This document shows, one piece after another, positions 34,602 to 42,314 of a DNA stretch of 64,000 bases. A program made the translations under genes and the position numbers. Origin of the DNA: Flavobacterium swingsii. Its GTDB lineage: Bacteria; Bacteroidota; Bacteroidia; Flavobacteriales; Flavobacteriaceae. The stretch spans positions 124,001-188,000 of the forward strand of contig NZ_FOJT01000005.1 in assembly GCF_900111965.1 (NCBI RefSeq), given 5' to 3'. Positions within the stretch are counted from its first letter, which is position 1. The number at the start of each line of letters is the position of its first letter. Under the pieces are notes generated by a model. The model made no database searches, had not been told where the DNA came from, and worked only from the letters and a program-made list of their open reading frames with translations.

Positions 34602-35372
34602 TTAAGGCTTTCTGAAATTTCTATTACTACTAATTTTAGGGAAACTAGCTTCTTCAGTTTTGCTAGAAGGTTCGATAAGATTGTTTAATTCTTCTATTTC
34701 AGCATCAGTCAAATCTCGGTAGCGACCCACAGGAACATCTAGCGAAATATTTATAATTCGGATTCTTTTTAGCGAAGTAACTTCGTAACCCAAATATTCG
34801 CACATTCTACGAATTTGTCGGTTTAAACCTTGTGTTAGCACGATTTTGAAAGTGGTTTTGCTAATCTGTTCGACCTTACATTTCTTGGTTACGGTATCTA
34901 AAATTGGGATTCCGTTGCTCATTTTTTGAATGAATCTGTCGGTAATTAGTTTGTTGACTGTTACAGTATATTCTTTTTCGTGGTTGTTTCTTGCGCGCAG
35001 AATTTTGTTTACAATATCACCATCATTGGTCATAAAAATAAGACCTTCGCTGGCTTTGTCTAATCGTCCAATCGGGAAAATTCGTTTCGGGTAATTAATG
35101 AAATCGACAATATTATAACGTACGTCTAAGTTTGTTGTACATTCTATTCCTACTGGTTTGTTGAAGGCGAGATAGACTGGTTTTTCCGTTTTTTCTCGAA
35201 CTAATTTCCCGTCAACACGCACTTCGTCACGATGCGAAACTTTGGTTCCCATTTCTGGAACAACGCCATTTATTGTGATACGGCCTTCGTCGAGCAATTT
35301 GTCTGCTTCACGACGCGAGCAATAGCCAGTTTCTGACAAAAATTTATTAATACGGGTTAAGTTTTCTTCCAT
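34602..35372 (-). CDS. rluF: 23S rRNA pseudouridine synthase, RluF type
   Basis: The start is placed at the ATG at 35372 (MEENLTRINKFLSE) rather than an upstream TTG, since this gives the S4 domain its usual N-terminus. Residues 5-55 form the S4 RNA-binding domain (CSRREADKLLDEGRITING), and the RsuA/RluB/E/F catalytic domain follows with the catalytic aspartate in FPIGRLDKASEGLIFMTND and the NRQIRRMCEYLGYEV block. The GRLDKASEG form and the C-terminal RIRIINISL match RluF, which modifies U2604 (and U2605) of 23S rRNA. The C-terminal 25 residues are Ser- and Lys-rich and probably disordered. Confidence 0.83.
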   Translation of the reverse strand: MEENLTRINKFLSETGYCSRREADKLLDEGRITINGVVPEMGTKVSHRDEVRVDGKLVREKTEKPVYLAFNKPVGIECTTNLDVRYNIVDFINYPKRIFPIGRLDKASEGLIFMTNDGDIVNKILRARNNHEKEYTVTVNKLITDRFIQKMSNGIPILDTVTKKCKVEQISKTTFKIVLTQGLNRQIRRMCEYLGYEVTSLKRIRIINISLDVPVGRYRDLTDAEIEELNNLIEPSSKTEEASFPKISSNRNFRKP

Positions 35373-35437
35373 TTTGCAAAGATAAGGATTTTCTGGGAGG
35401 TTCAAAGTTGTAAAATTTTACAAGTATTCCTAAATTT

Positions 35438-35532
35438 TAATTTTAGCCCTGATGGAGTGGAAATCCTTGTCTCGTTTTTTTTTTTTTAACGAGACAAGAT
35501 TAAAGCGACAGCAGGAAGAAACCATTCCTGGA
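35438..35532 (+). ncRNA. Structured element resembling flavo-1 RNA, copy A
   Basis: This 95-base intergenic element shares long blocks with the one near 43.9 kb: TTTTAGCCCTGATGGA, GTGGAAATCCTTG, CAAGATT and ACAGCAGGAA. Between CTTG and CAAG the two copies differ in sequence yet both form hairpins (here CTTGTCTCGTT with AACGAGACAAG, T-rich loop). A second hairpin (CAGGAA with TTCCTG, 35511-35529) also differs but is kept in the other copy. Conserved single-stranded blocks with covarying stems suggest a structured RNA. I recall a flavobacterial motif called flavo-1 with a similar start; identity must be checked with its Rfam model. Strand is assigned by that resemblance. Confidence 0.6.
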
Positions 35533-35545
35533 AATGCCTGAAAGA

Positions 35546-36391
35546 TTACGCTTCGAATAAAAACTGATAAATCTTTTGGTTTAATTTATCGTCGTGCATG
35601 CTATGGCCGAGGTTTTGGGTTTCTATAAATTGTGCATTTTTCCAAGCCGATGCGATTTTTTTTGCTTCGGAAAAAGCAACAACATCATCGTGAATATCAT
35701 GTGCTATAATGCCTGAAATTGTTGCGCCTTTTAAGAAATTTTGGCTTGTAAATTCGTCGGTATTTACATTATAACGTTGTTTGATATAGGTTTTGATGAG
35801 TTGGTATACTTTAGAATTTAGTCCCAAGAGATTAACATAATTTTGCATTAAAATATTAAAATCTGATGGTGAACCCAATAAGATCATTTTTTCGAGATGG
35901 TCTTGTTTGTAATTGTGTTGGTAATAGGCGCAAGCTACGCCGCCCATTGAGTGTCCGATGATGAATTTGGGTTGGTGAATTTTAGAAAAAACATTGATAA
36001 ACTCAGCATAAGTAGGAATGTTAAATTCTTTGCCGCTACTCAGTCCGTGTGCTGGTGCATCGATAGCAATAATGGTGCTTCCCGATTTTATGAGCAAACG
36101 AATTAGTTTTTCCCAACGTGCTGCATTGCTTTCCCAACCGTGAATCAATAAAATTTTATTTTCGTTCCCTTGCCAAGTATAAGTTTGAAAATAATGATGG
36201 TCGTGACTGATGGTTTCTTTTGTGGCTTCTTGCAAAATTTCGGGAAGATTGTCGGGTAATAATCGACCGTCTCTAGGTTCACTAAAATACCCATAAGCCA
36301 TTAACAATGCTTTATCAGGCATTATATAACTGAGTAAGTTAATATAAAGCCCGATGGATTTTGTGAGTATAAATTTTAAATTTTTTTGCAT
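35546..36391 (-). CDS. Alpha/beta hydrolase
   Basis: The start is placed at the ATG at 36391 (MQKNLKFILTKSIG); the longer frame from 36406 begins inside the terminator hairpin of the upstream gene. The 281-residue protein has the alpha/beta hydrolase core: ILLIHGWESNAARWEKLI (oxyanion HGW), AIDAPAHGLSSG, the nucleophile elbow IIGHSMGGVACAY with Ser in GHSMG, and a late ENLGH-like segment (ETQNLGHSMHDDKLN) supplying the catalytic histidine. No signal peptide is obvious. The substrate is unknown; lipid or small ester hydrolysis is a common role in this fold. Confidence 0.82.
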   Translation of the reverse strand: MQKNLKFILTKSIGLYINLLSYIMPDKALLMAYGYFSEPRDGRLLPDNLPEILQEATKETISHDHHYFQTYTWQGNENKILLIHGWESNAARWEKLIRLLIKSGSTIIAIDAPAHGLSSGKEFNIPTYAEFINVFSKIHQPKFIIGHSMGGVACAYYQHNYKQDHLEKMILLGSPSDFNILMQNYVNLLGLNSKVYQLIKTYIKQRYNVNTDEFTSQNFLKGATISGIIAHDIHDDVVAFSEAKKIASAWKNAQFIETQNLGHSMHDDKLNQKIYQFLFEA

Positions 36392-36420
36392 AAAAAAAGC
36401 CTTCATTTAGAAGGCTTAAT
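36391..36420 (-). terminator. Intrinsic terminator of the coiled-coil gene
   Basis: AAGCCTTC and GAAGGCTT form an 8-bp stem with a 5-base loop, followed on the minus strand by seven T. It overlaps an in-frame ATG of the next gene, which argues for the later hydrolase start. Confidence 0.8.
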
Positions 36421-36423
36421 ATA

Positions 36424-37203
36424 CTACATTTTGGCGAATAATTTCTCCATTTTTTCTTTTTCTTCTTCAGCTAGTGAGCTGTCTACTAAAATACGACCAC
36501 TGTGCTCGTCTGTAATTACTTTTTTGCGTGAAGCAATTTCCATTTGAATTTGTGGTGGAATTGTAAAGAATGATCCTGCTGATGCTCCTCTTTCGATAGA
36601 AACTACTGCTAAACCATTTCTTACGCTAGAACGGATTCTTTTGTAAGCGATTAGCAAACGCTCTTCGATTTTTTCTTCGAATTCTGATGATTTTTCAGAT
36701 AAGAATTTTTCTTCTTTTTCAGTTTCAGACATAATTGCCTCTAATTCTGATTTTTTATGCTTCAAGTGATTAGATTTTGCTTCTAATCTTTCTTTCGATT
36801 GATTGTAAACTTCTTTCTTGTGCTCGATAGAAGCTTTCATTTCTTTGATGTGCTTCTCAGACAATTGAATTTCTAATTCTTGGTATTCAACTTCTTTTGT
36901 TAAAGAGTTAAATTCTCTGTTGTTACGAACGCTATCTTGTTGTTTCGTATATTTTTTTATTGATTCTTTGTGCTCATCAATAGCATTTTTCTTTTCTTTG
37001 ATTTTTTCGTCGATAGATTCTAAATCAACTTTTAGTTTTTCTAAACGAGTGCTTAATCCTGCTACTTCATCTTCTAAATCTTCCACTTCTAGTGGCAATT
37101 CGCCTCTTACATTTCTAATTTCGTCAATACGAGTGTCGATTAACTGTAAATCGTATAACGCTCTTAACTTCTCTTCAACGTTCAATTCTTTTGTAGCTGC
37201 CAT
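36424..37203 (-). CDS. Coiled-coil protein with degenerate C4 zinc-ribbon domain
   Basis: The 259-residue protein is a long antiparallel coiled coil (residues about 10-185) with the C4-type zinc ribbon domain (zf-RING_7) at its end. The domain keeps LLIAYKRIRSSVRNGLAVV, IPPQIQMEIASRKKVI and SGRILVD, but every zinc ligand is replaced: the usual CxxC turns read RGASAGS and DEHSGR, and the protein has no cysteine at all. The family is thought to act in RNA or nucleic-acid related processes, without a settled role. It starts 3 bp from the end of the Nif3-like gene, so the two are one operon, closed by a strong terminator. Confidence 0.78.
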   Translation of the reverse strand: MAATKELNVEEKLRALYDLQLIDTRIDEIRNVRGELPLEVEDLEDEVAGLSTRLEKLKVDLESIDEKIKEKKNAIDEHKESIKKYTKQQDSVRNNREFNSLTKEVEYQELEIQLSEKHIKEMKASIEHKKEVYNQSKERLEAKSNHLKHKKSELEAIMSETEKEEKFLSEKSSEFEEKIEERLLIAYKRIRSSVRNGLAVVSIERGASAGSFFTIPPQIQMEIASRKKVITDEHSGRILVDSSLAEEEKEKMEKLFAKM

Positions 37204-37205
37204 AT

Positions 37206-38321
37206 TTATAAGTACTTAACTGGATTTGTATTTTCTTCTGATAAAACGATTCCACTAATAGCCGAATCGGGTGCAAAATTAATGATTTTTTTCGTAAGAT
37301 AATCAAATATATAGTTTTTTGTGTATCGTTCGCTTTCAAAATGACCAATATCTGCTAAAAGTAACTGATTTTCAGCTTCATAAAACTGATGGTATTTTAA
37401 ATCGGCGGTCAAAAAAGCATCGGCACCAGCCATAATAGCATTTCTAATTGCAAAACTTCCAGCTCCGCCAAGAACGGCAACTTTTTTTATTTTTTTATTT
37501 AAAAAGGCACTGTGACGAATGCCACCGCATTGCATTTTGGTTTTTACCAATTCTAGAAAATCTTTTTCGTTCATTTCAGTTTCTAGTTCGCCAACCATTC
37601 CCATTCCTATATTTTGATGCGAATTTTGTAAATCGTAAATTTCGTATGCGACTTCTTCATATATATGAGTCGAAAATAATGCCTTTAGGATTTTGCTTTG
37701 CAAATGTTTTTCGAAAACCACTTCTATTTTTATTTCGTTGGTTTTTGTGAGTTCGCCTTTATTTCCTACCGATGGATTACTATTTTCGTTTCCTTTATAA
37801 GTACTAAAACCCTCAGAATTGAAACTGCAATCATCGTAATTTCCTATTGTTCCAGCTCCAGCTTGTAACATCGCAGTACGAATTGCATCTGCATTTTCCG
37901 GAATGGTATAAGTAACTAATTTTTGAATAAAATTTTGTTTTGGTATTAAAACTTTCGTGTTTTTTAATCCTAAAGCATCACAAAAAATCTTGTTTACACC
38001 TTGCAAATGGTTGTCTAAAGCGGTGTGAACCGCATAAATAGCGATGTCATTTTTTATCGCTTTTATAATAGATCGCTCTACATAATTCTTGCCCGTAATT
38101 TTTTTTAAACCTGAAAATAAAATAGGGTGGAAGCAAACTACGAGATTACATTTTTTAGCAATAGCTTCGTCAATCACAGTTTCTAGTGCGTCATGACAAA
38201 CTAAAATACCTGTTGCTTCGTTGTTCGAATCGCCTACGAGTAAGCCTACATTATCAAAATCTTCGGCGTAGGCGAGTGGCGCCATTTCTTCAAGAAAGGA
38301 AAGAATTTCTTTTATTTTCAT
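37206..38321 (-). CDS. Nif3-like dinuclear metal centre protein
   Basis: A 371-residue protein of the Nif3/YbgI/YqfO family, in the long form with an inserted middle domain. Residues 1-110 (LEEMAPLAYAEDFDNVGLLVGD, ILVCHDALETVIDEA, VVCFHPILF, AIYAVHTALDNH) and the last 110 residues (VAVLGGAGSFA, GADAFLTADLKYHQF, ADIGHFESE) supply conserved His, Asp and Glu metal ligands. The insert at about 115-255 resembles the CutA-like domain of YqfO. The family assembles as toroidal hexamers; a GTP cyclohydrolase I type 2 label is sometimes used but is not well supported. Its operon partner is the coiled-coil protein. Confidence 0.85.
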   Translation of the reverse strand: MKIKEILSFLEEMAPLAYAEDFDNVGLLVGDSNNEATGILVCHDALETVIDEAIAKKCNLVVCFHPILFSGLKKITGKNYVERSIIKAIKNDIAIYAVHTALDNHLQGVNKIFCDALGLKNTKVLIPKQNFIQKLVTYTIPENADAIRTAMLQAGAGTIGNYDDCSFNSEGFSTYKGNENSNPSVGNKGELTKTNEIKIEVVFEKHLQSKILKALFSTHIYEEVAYEIYDLQNSHQNIGMGMVGELETEMNEKDFLELVKTKMQCGGIRHSAFLNKKIKKVAVLGGAGSFAIRNAIMAGADAFLTADLKYHQFYEAENQLLLADIGHFESERYTKNYIFDYLTKKIINFAPDSAISGIVLSEENTNPVKYL

Positions 38322-38563
38322 TGTAGTTTTCGATTGTTTGAGATTGTAAATTTACAATTTTAGGAGCAAAAATAGTTTAAAATATTTTCAACACGAATTA
38401 CACTAATTTTCACGAATTAATTTGTAAAAATTGGAATTAATTTTTTTAGAACAATAAATTTTAAATGTTTTTTTTATGTTAAAAAAACCTTTATTCTTTT
38501 TATCTATTGACTTTTAAAGGTTATTTTAGCGTTTTCCATTTTCGGAAGAAAAAAAAGCATATC

Positions 38564-39790
38564 ATGAAACATATCACATTATTACTATTCTTTTTTATTA
38601 CTATAAATGTTTTTTCGCAAGAAAATAACATCAAACATATTGTTGCAAAAGGCGAAAGCGTTTACCAAATTGCTAAAAAGTATAACGTAAAACAAGACGA
38701 TATTTTTAGGCTAAATCCGGAATCTAAAAATAAACTAAAATTGAATTCAGTTTTATTAATACCAAAAGCGGAAGTTGTTTTAGATAAAAAAGCAACCACA
38801 ATAACGCACGAAGTTTTACCCAAACAAACACTTTACGGAATTTCGAAACAATACAAAGTTTCTATTGATGATATTAAAAAAGCCAATCCAATTATCGAAA
38901 AAGAAGGTTTGGAAATTGGACTTCAATTAATTATCCCTGTCGATAAAAATTATAAACCAGAGAAAGTTATTGTTTCGGAGCCATCGAAACCAATAAAAAA
39001 TATTGAACCCGAAAAGCAAACAATAATTTCTGACGAAGAAGAAATGACACACCTTGTTTTAGCAAAAGAAACAAAATACGGAATTTCGAAAAAATATGGC
39101 GTTAGTATTTCCGAATTAGAAAAACTGAATCCAGAAATTGTTAAAGAATTACCTATTGGTTTTCATCTTTTAATAAAAAAAGGAATTAAAAAAGAAACCG
39201 TTGTTGCCGAAGCTCCTGTAATTAAGGAAATAAAAAATAAGTTAGAAAGTAAGAAAAAAGAAGAAGTAAAACCTCAAATCGAGGAAGAATCTGATGAAGA
39301 AACCGAAGAAGCAACTGCAGCAACGCCACAAATTAGAATACTAGAAATAATTCCTCATAAAGATGAAGAAGAAGTTGCGGCGAAGCCATTATCGACAGAA
39401 GGTATGAGTAAAGCAGAGCTGCTAATTGCCACAGCTTCGGAGAATATTGGAGTTAGATACAGAAGCGGCGGAACCAGTAAAGAAGGTTTCGATTGCTCGG
39501 GATTAATGATAAATACTTTTAGTACTTACGATATAAAACTACCAAGAAGTTCAAGCGAAATGGCTAGGTTTGGTAGCAATGTTAATGAATCTGAAGCGCA
39601 AAAAGGGGATTTAATTTTCTTTGCTACTATGGGGAAAGGTCGTGTGAGTCACGTAGGTATGGTAGTCGAAGTGGTTGGTGATGAAATAAAATTCATACAT
39701 TCTTCAACAAGTGCTGGAGTAATAATTTCTTCTAATAAAGAAGCGTATTATGCCAAACGATTTGTAAAAATAAATCGAGTTTTGGAGTAA
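38564..39790 (+). CDS. Secreted LysM x3 - NlpC/P60 peptidoglycan hydrolase
   Basis: The start is set at the ATG at 38564, which begins a clear signal peptide (KHITLLLFFFITINVFS); a TTG frame further upstream adds an implausible basic leader. In the 408-residue product three LysM repeats follow (starting HIVAKGESVYQIA, HEVLPKQTLYGIS and HLVLAKETKYGIS), then an acidic linker of about 70 residues, and an NlpC/P60 domain. Its catalytic residues are visible: Cys in GFDCSGLM, His in VSHVGMVV and a second polar partner near FIHSST. It probably cuts stem-peptide bonds in the periplasm, with LysM domains holding the glycan. Confidence 0.88.
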   Translation: MKHITLLLFFFITINVFSQENNIKHIVAKGESVYQIAKKYNVKQDDIFRLNPESKNKLKLNSVLLIPKAEVVLDKKATTITHEVLPKQTLYGISKQYKVSIDDIKKANPIIEKEGLEIGLQLIIPVDKNYKPEKVIVSEPSKPIKNIEPEKQTIISDEEEMTHLVLAKETKYGISKKYGVSISELEKLNPEIVKELPIGFHLLIKKGIKKETVVAEAPVIKEIKNKLESKKKEEVKPQIEEESDEETEEATAATPQIRILEIIPHKDEEEVAAKPLSTEGMSKAELLIATASENIGVRYRSGGTSKEGFDCSGLMINTFSTYDIKLPRSSSEMARFGSNVNESEAQKGDLIFFATMGKGRVSHVGMVVEVVGDEIKFIHSSTSAGVIISSNKEAYYAKRFVKINRVLE

Positions 39791-39798
39791 TTATTTTT

Positions 39799-40152
39799 TT
39801 ATTCGTTAATTTCCATAACTCTAAATTCAACTATTTTTTTAATTAATTCATAAGGAATGTCTTCATTTAATGGAAACTGAATAGAACCTTTTCCTGTTTT
39901 ATATTTAGAGATTTCTTCTTGAAAAGCTTTATTTCCTGATGGTAAAGCATAAAATCCTATATGATTTTTGTATGCTGCAAAATAAACTAAAACCTTCTTT
40001 TGTTTAAACGCTGGCATATTATAACTAATGGTTTCTTCCGCATTTGGAGCAGATTTTTGAATGCATTCTCTAATTTTATTCAAGATTGTTGCTACATTTT
40101 CAGGAAAATCTGCAATGTATTCCTTAATTGAAGCATATTTTTTAGTTTCCAT
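39799..40152 (-). CDS. DUF1801 (YdhG-like) protein
   Basis: A 117-residue cytoplasmic protein with the DUF1801 layout: a helical start IKEYIADFPENVATILNKIRE split here as IKEYIADFPENV and ATILNKIRE, then APNAEETISYNMPAFKQKK, FAAYKNHIGFYALPSG, and GKGSIQFPLNEDIP. Related proteins (YdhG, Fra-like) are sometimes proposed as iron chaperones, but the evidence is limited. It converges with the LysM-NlpC gene, ending 9 bp from it. No partner is indicated by context. Confidence 0.82.
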   Translation of the reverse strand: METKKYASIKEYIADFPENVATILNKIRECIQKSAPNAEETISYNMPAFKQKKVLVYFAAYKNHIGFYALPSGNKAFQEEISKYKTGKGSIQFPLNEDIPYELIKKIVEFRVMEINE

Positions 40153-40182
40153 AATTGAAGAAAATATTTTTATCTAAATTAT

Positions 40183-40202
40183 AAAAAAATCCGCTTCAAT
40201 TT
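40183..40202. repeat. Copy of a terminator arm (matches 40661-40680)
   Basis: AAAAAAATCCGCTTCAATTT here matches the first arm of the GAPDH terminator with one mismatch. The two copies flank the DUF2200 gene in the same orientation, but this copy lacks the second arm and cannot form that hairpin. Confidence 0.6.
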
Positions 40203-40250
40203 ATAAAAGTGAATTGTCTATATCTTAGATTACTCAAATTTTTAACGCTA

Positions 40251-40613
40251 CTAACTTCGCAATATTTTTTCCATTTTTCTGCCTTTTGCTAACTCATCTA
40301 CCAATTTATCTAAATATCTAACCTGTTGCGTCAAAGGATTCTCGATTTCTTCTATGCGATAGCCACAAATTACTCCAGTGATGAGAGGTGCATTGGGATT
40401 TAGCGAAGCCTGTTGGAAGAATGTTTCAAAAGTCACCTTTTCTGTTATTAGTTCCTTCAGCTTTTCGTTGTTGAAGCCTGTTAACCATTCTATGACTTGA
40501 TGCAATTCTTCTTTTGTTCTATTTTTCTTTTCAACTTTTGCAATATACAAGGGATAGACCGTGGCAAAGGTCATTTTTGCAATACGTTCATTGTGTTTGT
40601 CGAGATTGTCCAT
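40251..40613 (-). CDS. DUF2200 protein
   Basis: The start is placed at the ATG at 40613 (MDNLDKHNERIAKMTFATVY); the longer frame would run through the GAPDH terminator. The 120-residue product matches the DUF2200 layout: KMTFATVYPLYIAKVEKK, HQVIEWLTGF, VTFETFFQQASLNPNA, ITGVICGYRIEEI and the conserved PLTQQVRYLDKLVDELAKG split as IENPLTQQVRYLDK and LVDELAKG. Members are small cytoplasmic proteins of unknown function. Context gives no clue; it sits between the DUF1801 gene and GAPDH, all on the minus strand, but the strong terminator before it suggests its own promoter. Confidence 0.82.
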   Translation of the reverse strand: MDNLDKHNERIAKMTFATVYPLYIAKVEKKNRTKEELHQVIEWLTGFNNEKLKELITEKVTFETFFQQASLNPNAPLITGVICGYRIEEIENPLTQQVRYLDKLVDELAKGRKMEKILRS

Positions 40614-40660
40614 GCTCTGTGTTTCTAGCGTTATTCTTTTGTCAAATATCAAATATATCA

Positions 40661-40694
40661 AAAAAAATCCGCTTCGATTTCTCAAAGCGGATTT
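40661..40694 (-). terminator. Intrinsic terminator of GAPDH gene
   Basis: AAATCCGCTT pairs perfectly with AAGCGGATTT over a 10-base loop, and the minus strand continues with a run of T. It lies 28 bp after the GAPDH stop codon. Confidence 0.85.
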
Positions 40695-40721
40695 GTTATT
40701 TTATGAAATCTGACCTAGTTA

Positions 40722-42170
40722 CTAGTAATAAGTATATCTTCTTACTTTAGCAATATATTTTGCCAAACGAATTACTTGGTGACTGTAACCGTATTCGTTA
40801 TCATACCAAACATACAATACAATGTTTTTACCATCGGCAGAAACAATTGTTGCATTACTATCGAAAATAGCTGGAGCTGAAGTTCCTACGATATCAGAAG
40901 ATACCAATTCGTTGTTTAATGAATATTTAATTTGCTCAACAAGTTCTCCTTCTAAAGCATATTTTTTCATGATATTGTTAACGTCTTCAATCGAAGTTTC
41001 TTTTCCTACTTCAAGATTTAAAACTACTAATGAACCATTAGGAACAGGAACACGAATTGCATTTGAAGTTAATTTTCCAGCTAAACTTGGTAATGCTTTT
41101 GCTACTGCACTTCCTGCACCAGTTTCGGTAATTACCATATTTAATGCTGCTGCACGACCACGACGGTATTTTTTATGCATATTGTCGACTAAATTCTGGT
41201 CGTTTGTATAAGCGTGAATCGTTTCTAAATGTCCTTTTACAACACCTAATGTATCTTCAACCGCTTTCAAAATTGGTGTAATTGCATTGGTTGTACAAGA
41301 AGCTGCAGAAAAAATATTTACTTCATCTGGATTGTACTCGTTTTGGTTTACACCATGTACGATATTTGGAACACCTTTTCCTGGCGCTGTCAATAATACT
41401 TTATCAACTCCTTTTGATGTTAAGTGTCTTGCCAATGCTTCTTGAGTTGTAAAAGCACCTGTGTTATCAATAACTAAAGCGTCATGGATTTCATAGGCAG
41501 TATAATCGATATCTTCTGGCTGATTTGCTGTAATGATATGAACGGTTGTTCCGTTGATAATTAAAGCATTATTTGCCACATCGGCAACGACCGATCCTTG
41601 AAAATCTCCGTGAATAGAGTCGTAACGTAACAATGAAGCTCTTTTTTCTAAAGTGGTTGCATCGTTTTTGTCACGAGTTACAATAGCGCGTAAACGCAAT
41701 TGGTTTCCTTTACCCATTTTAGACATTAATTCTCTTGCTAATAAACGGCCAATACGTCCGAAACCATATAAAACAACATCTTTTGGGTGAATGTCTTCGG
41801 TGTTTTTAGCATCTTTTAGTTTGTCAATTACAAATGATTTTGCATCATTGTATTTGTTGTTTTCAAGATGAAATTCGTAAGTTAGTTTGCCAATATCTAG
41901 TTTAGATGGTGGTAAATCTAGCGATAATATAGCTCTGGCAATTTCTACCGAATCAAATACTGAGATTGGTTTGTTTACAAACTCTCCTGCATATTCGTGT
42001 AGGTTAATGATGTCGCTTACATTTCTGTCGATAAGTTGGTTTCTGAAAAGAACCATTTCGATAGATTTGTCGTACCACAAATCGCTAATTATTTTTATTA
42101 ATTCGACTCCAGCTCTTCTTCTGTCTGCTTGAAAAGCGATTTCTTTTTCGTAAACCGTTGTGTTGCTCAT
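40722..42170 (-). CDS. Glyceraldehyde-3-phosphate dehydrogenase, long form
   Basis: The 482-residue protein has the GAPDH core from about residue 131: NAD(P)-binding VVLYGFGRIGR (133-142 region), the active site SAASCTTNAITP with Cys292, HAYTNDQNLVDN and the RRGRAAALNMVITETGA substrate-binding stretch, then NEYGYSHQV. An N-terminal domain of about 130 residues, absent from ordinary 330-residue GAPDH, is mainly helical (LIKIISDLWYDKSIEMV). This long type is widespread in Bacteroidota, and often coexists with a classical GapA; it may favour another cofactor or gluconeogenesis, which is inference. A strong promoter candidate and terminator bracket it as a single-gene unit. Confidence 0.88.
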   Translation of the reverse strand: MSNTTVYEKEIAFQADRRRAGVELIKIISDLWYDKSIEMVLFRNQLIDRNVSDIINLHEYAGEFVNKPISVFDSVEIARAILSLDLPPSKLDIGKLTYEFHLENNKYNDAKSFVIDKLKDAKNTEDIHPKDVVLYGFGRIGRLLARELMSKMGKGNQLRLRAIVTRDKNDATTLEKRASLLRYDSIHGDFQGSVVADVANNALIINGTTVHIITANQPEDIDYTAYEIHDALVIDNTGAFTTQEALARHLTSKGVDKVLLTAPGKGVPNIVHGVNQNEYNPDEVNIFSAASCTTNAITPILKAVEDTLGVVKGHLETIHAYTNDQNLVDNMHKKYRRGRAAALNMVITETGAGSAVAKALPSLAGKLTSNAIRVPVPNGSLVVLNLEVGKETSIEDVNNIMKKYALEGELVEQIKYSLNNELVSSDIVGTSAPAIFDSNATIVSADGKNIVLYVWYDNEYGYSHQVIRLAKYIAKVRRYTYY

Positions 42171-42206
42171 TGTTTAAGTAAAAAAGGATTATTATTTTTT
42201 GTGATG

Positions 42207-42237
42207 CAAAAGTATCAATTTCAATCGTTTTCGTAAA
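42207..42237 (-). promoter_or_regulatory. Candidate GAPDH promoter
   Basis: On the minus strand TACTTTTG (42214-42207) matches TAnnTTTG exactly, with TTT (42237-42235) 20 bp upstream as the -33 element. The ATG is 36 bp downstream. Confidence 0.55.
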
Positions 42238-42261
42238 GGATTTTTATAGTTTTTTTAGTAT

Positions 42262-42291
42262 CAAAAAAAAACCAGTCTAAAAAGACTGGTT
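42262..42291 (-). terminator. Intrinsic terminator of degQ-type gene
   Basis: AACCAGTCT and AGACTGGTT form a 9-bp stem with a 4-base loop, followed on the minus strand by nine T. It lies 24 bp after the protease stop codon. Confidence 0.88.
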
Positions 42292-42314
42292 GGTTTAATT
42301 TTCCTCAAATTATG

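Noticed and set aside
35373..35405. Longer pseudouridine synthase from a TTG at 35405
   Set aside because: The ATG at 35372 starts the S4 domain at the usual place.
34602..36391. CRISPR array or phage remnant in repeat-rich gaps
   Set aside because: Repeats are palindromes or short tandem words without regular spacers, and no cas, integrase (other than XerD) or phage structural genes are present.
36392..36406. Longer alpha/beta hydrolase beginning at 36406
   Set aside because: Its first codons lie inside the terminator hairpin of the preceding gene, while a good ATG follows at 36391.
40614..40685. Longer DUF2200 frame from 40685
   Set aside because: It would translate through the GAPDH terminator; the ATG at 40613 fits the family.
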